A stretch of DNA of 5,243 nucleotides. It comes from an uncultured Clostridia bacterium. GTDB lineage: Bacteria; Bacillota; Clostridia; Oscillospirales; UMGS1783. Both the position numbers and the translations under genes were made by a program. The stretch is from the NCBI GenBank assembly GCA_937892635.1, contig CALBKB010000128.1, forward strand, positions 1-5,243, in the 5' to 3' direction. This document shows positions 5,183-5,243 of this stretch, piece by piece (positions within the stretch are counted from its first letter, which is position 1; each line of letters opens with the position of its first letter). The notes beneath the pieces were generated by a model that did not search any database, was not told the DNA's origin, and worked only from the letters and a program-made list of their open reading frames with translations.

Positions 5183-5243
5183 ATGCATAATCATCAAAAG
5201 AAGATTGCCGTTATTAACGACTTTTGCGGATTCGGTCGCTGTT
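5183..5243 (+). CDS. Pyridoxal/pyridoxamine kinase, N-terminal fragment
   Basis: The gene starts at ATG 5183 with AGGAGG at 5171-5176, six bases upstream, and runs off the window after 20 complete codons. The sequence KIAVINDFCGFGRC (residues 7-20) matches the first strand and loop of PdxY/PdxK-type pyridoxal kinases in the ribokinase superfamily (usual pattern I.DisgfGrcs). These phosphorylate pyridoxal, pyridoxamine or pyridoxine with ATP to make the cofactor form used by PLP enzymes. With only 20 residues visible, PdxY and PdxK subtypes cannot be separated, so no symbol is given. Divergence from a MocR gene strengthens the call, since MocR/PdxR regulators are known to control vitamin B6 genes. 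Confidence 0.8.
   Translation, partial: MHNHQKKIAVINDFCGFGRC

Overview
The window looks like a chromosomal segment of a low-to-mid GC Gram-positive bacterium, most likely a gut-type clostridium (Clostridia, Oscillospiraceae-like). Grounds: strong AGGAGG-type ribosome binding sites before almost every gene, sigma-A type promoters, many compact intrinsic terminators, a FemX/MurM-type peptidoglycan branching enzyme, a LytR-CpsA-Psr protein and a lipobox lipoprotein. The taxonomic call is inference from gene content and style. No mobile element, CRISPR array, rRNA or tRNA gene was seen.

Layout, left to right. (1) 1-252, plus: C-terminal end of a Fem-family peptidyltransferase. (2) 323-721, plus: a three-helix membrane protein of unknown function with its own promoter. 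(3) 766-1317, minus: a LemA-family protein, convergent with (2), sharing a bidirectional terminator. (4) 1423-1512, plus: a 29-residue membrane microprotein, divergent from lemA, with a strong RBS and a terminator. (5) 1560-2237, minus: a zinc-ribbon membrane protein with a long acidic linker, convergent with (4) and driven by a perfect consensus promoter. (6) 2347-3387, minus: an LCP-family cell-wall polymer ligase. (7) 3515-3853, minus: a small lipoprotein of unknown function. (8) 4031-5092, minus: a short MocR-type (GntR plus aminotransferase-like) regulator. (9) 5183-5243, plus: the start of a pyridoxal/pyridoxamine kinase, divergent from (8).

Genes 1-7 are mostly monocistronic cell-envelope genes, each with its own promoter and terminator, so they look like a neighbourhood and not an operon. 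Genes 8-9 form a second unit: a divergent MocR regulator and vitamin B6 kinase pair, which by family precedent points to regulation of B6 salvage.

The most interesting points are these. The MocR protein has Arg where the PLP Schiff-base Lys should be and Phe where the PLP-contacting Tyr should be, and it lacks about the last 100 residues of the aminotransferase fold. The regulator/kinase spacer carries an 8-bp inverted repeat over overlapping promoters. The 29-residue microprotein would be missed by ordinary gene calling. Palindromes sit on or beside two other promoters. I found no clear evidence of an entirely new multi-gene system.
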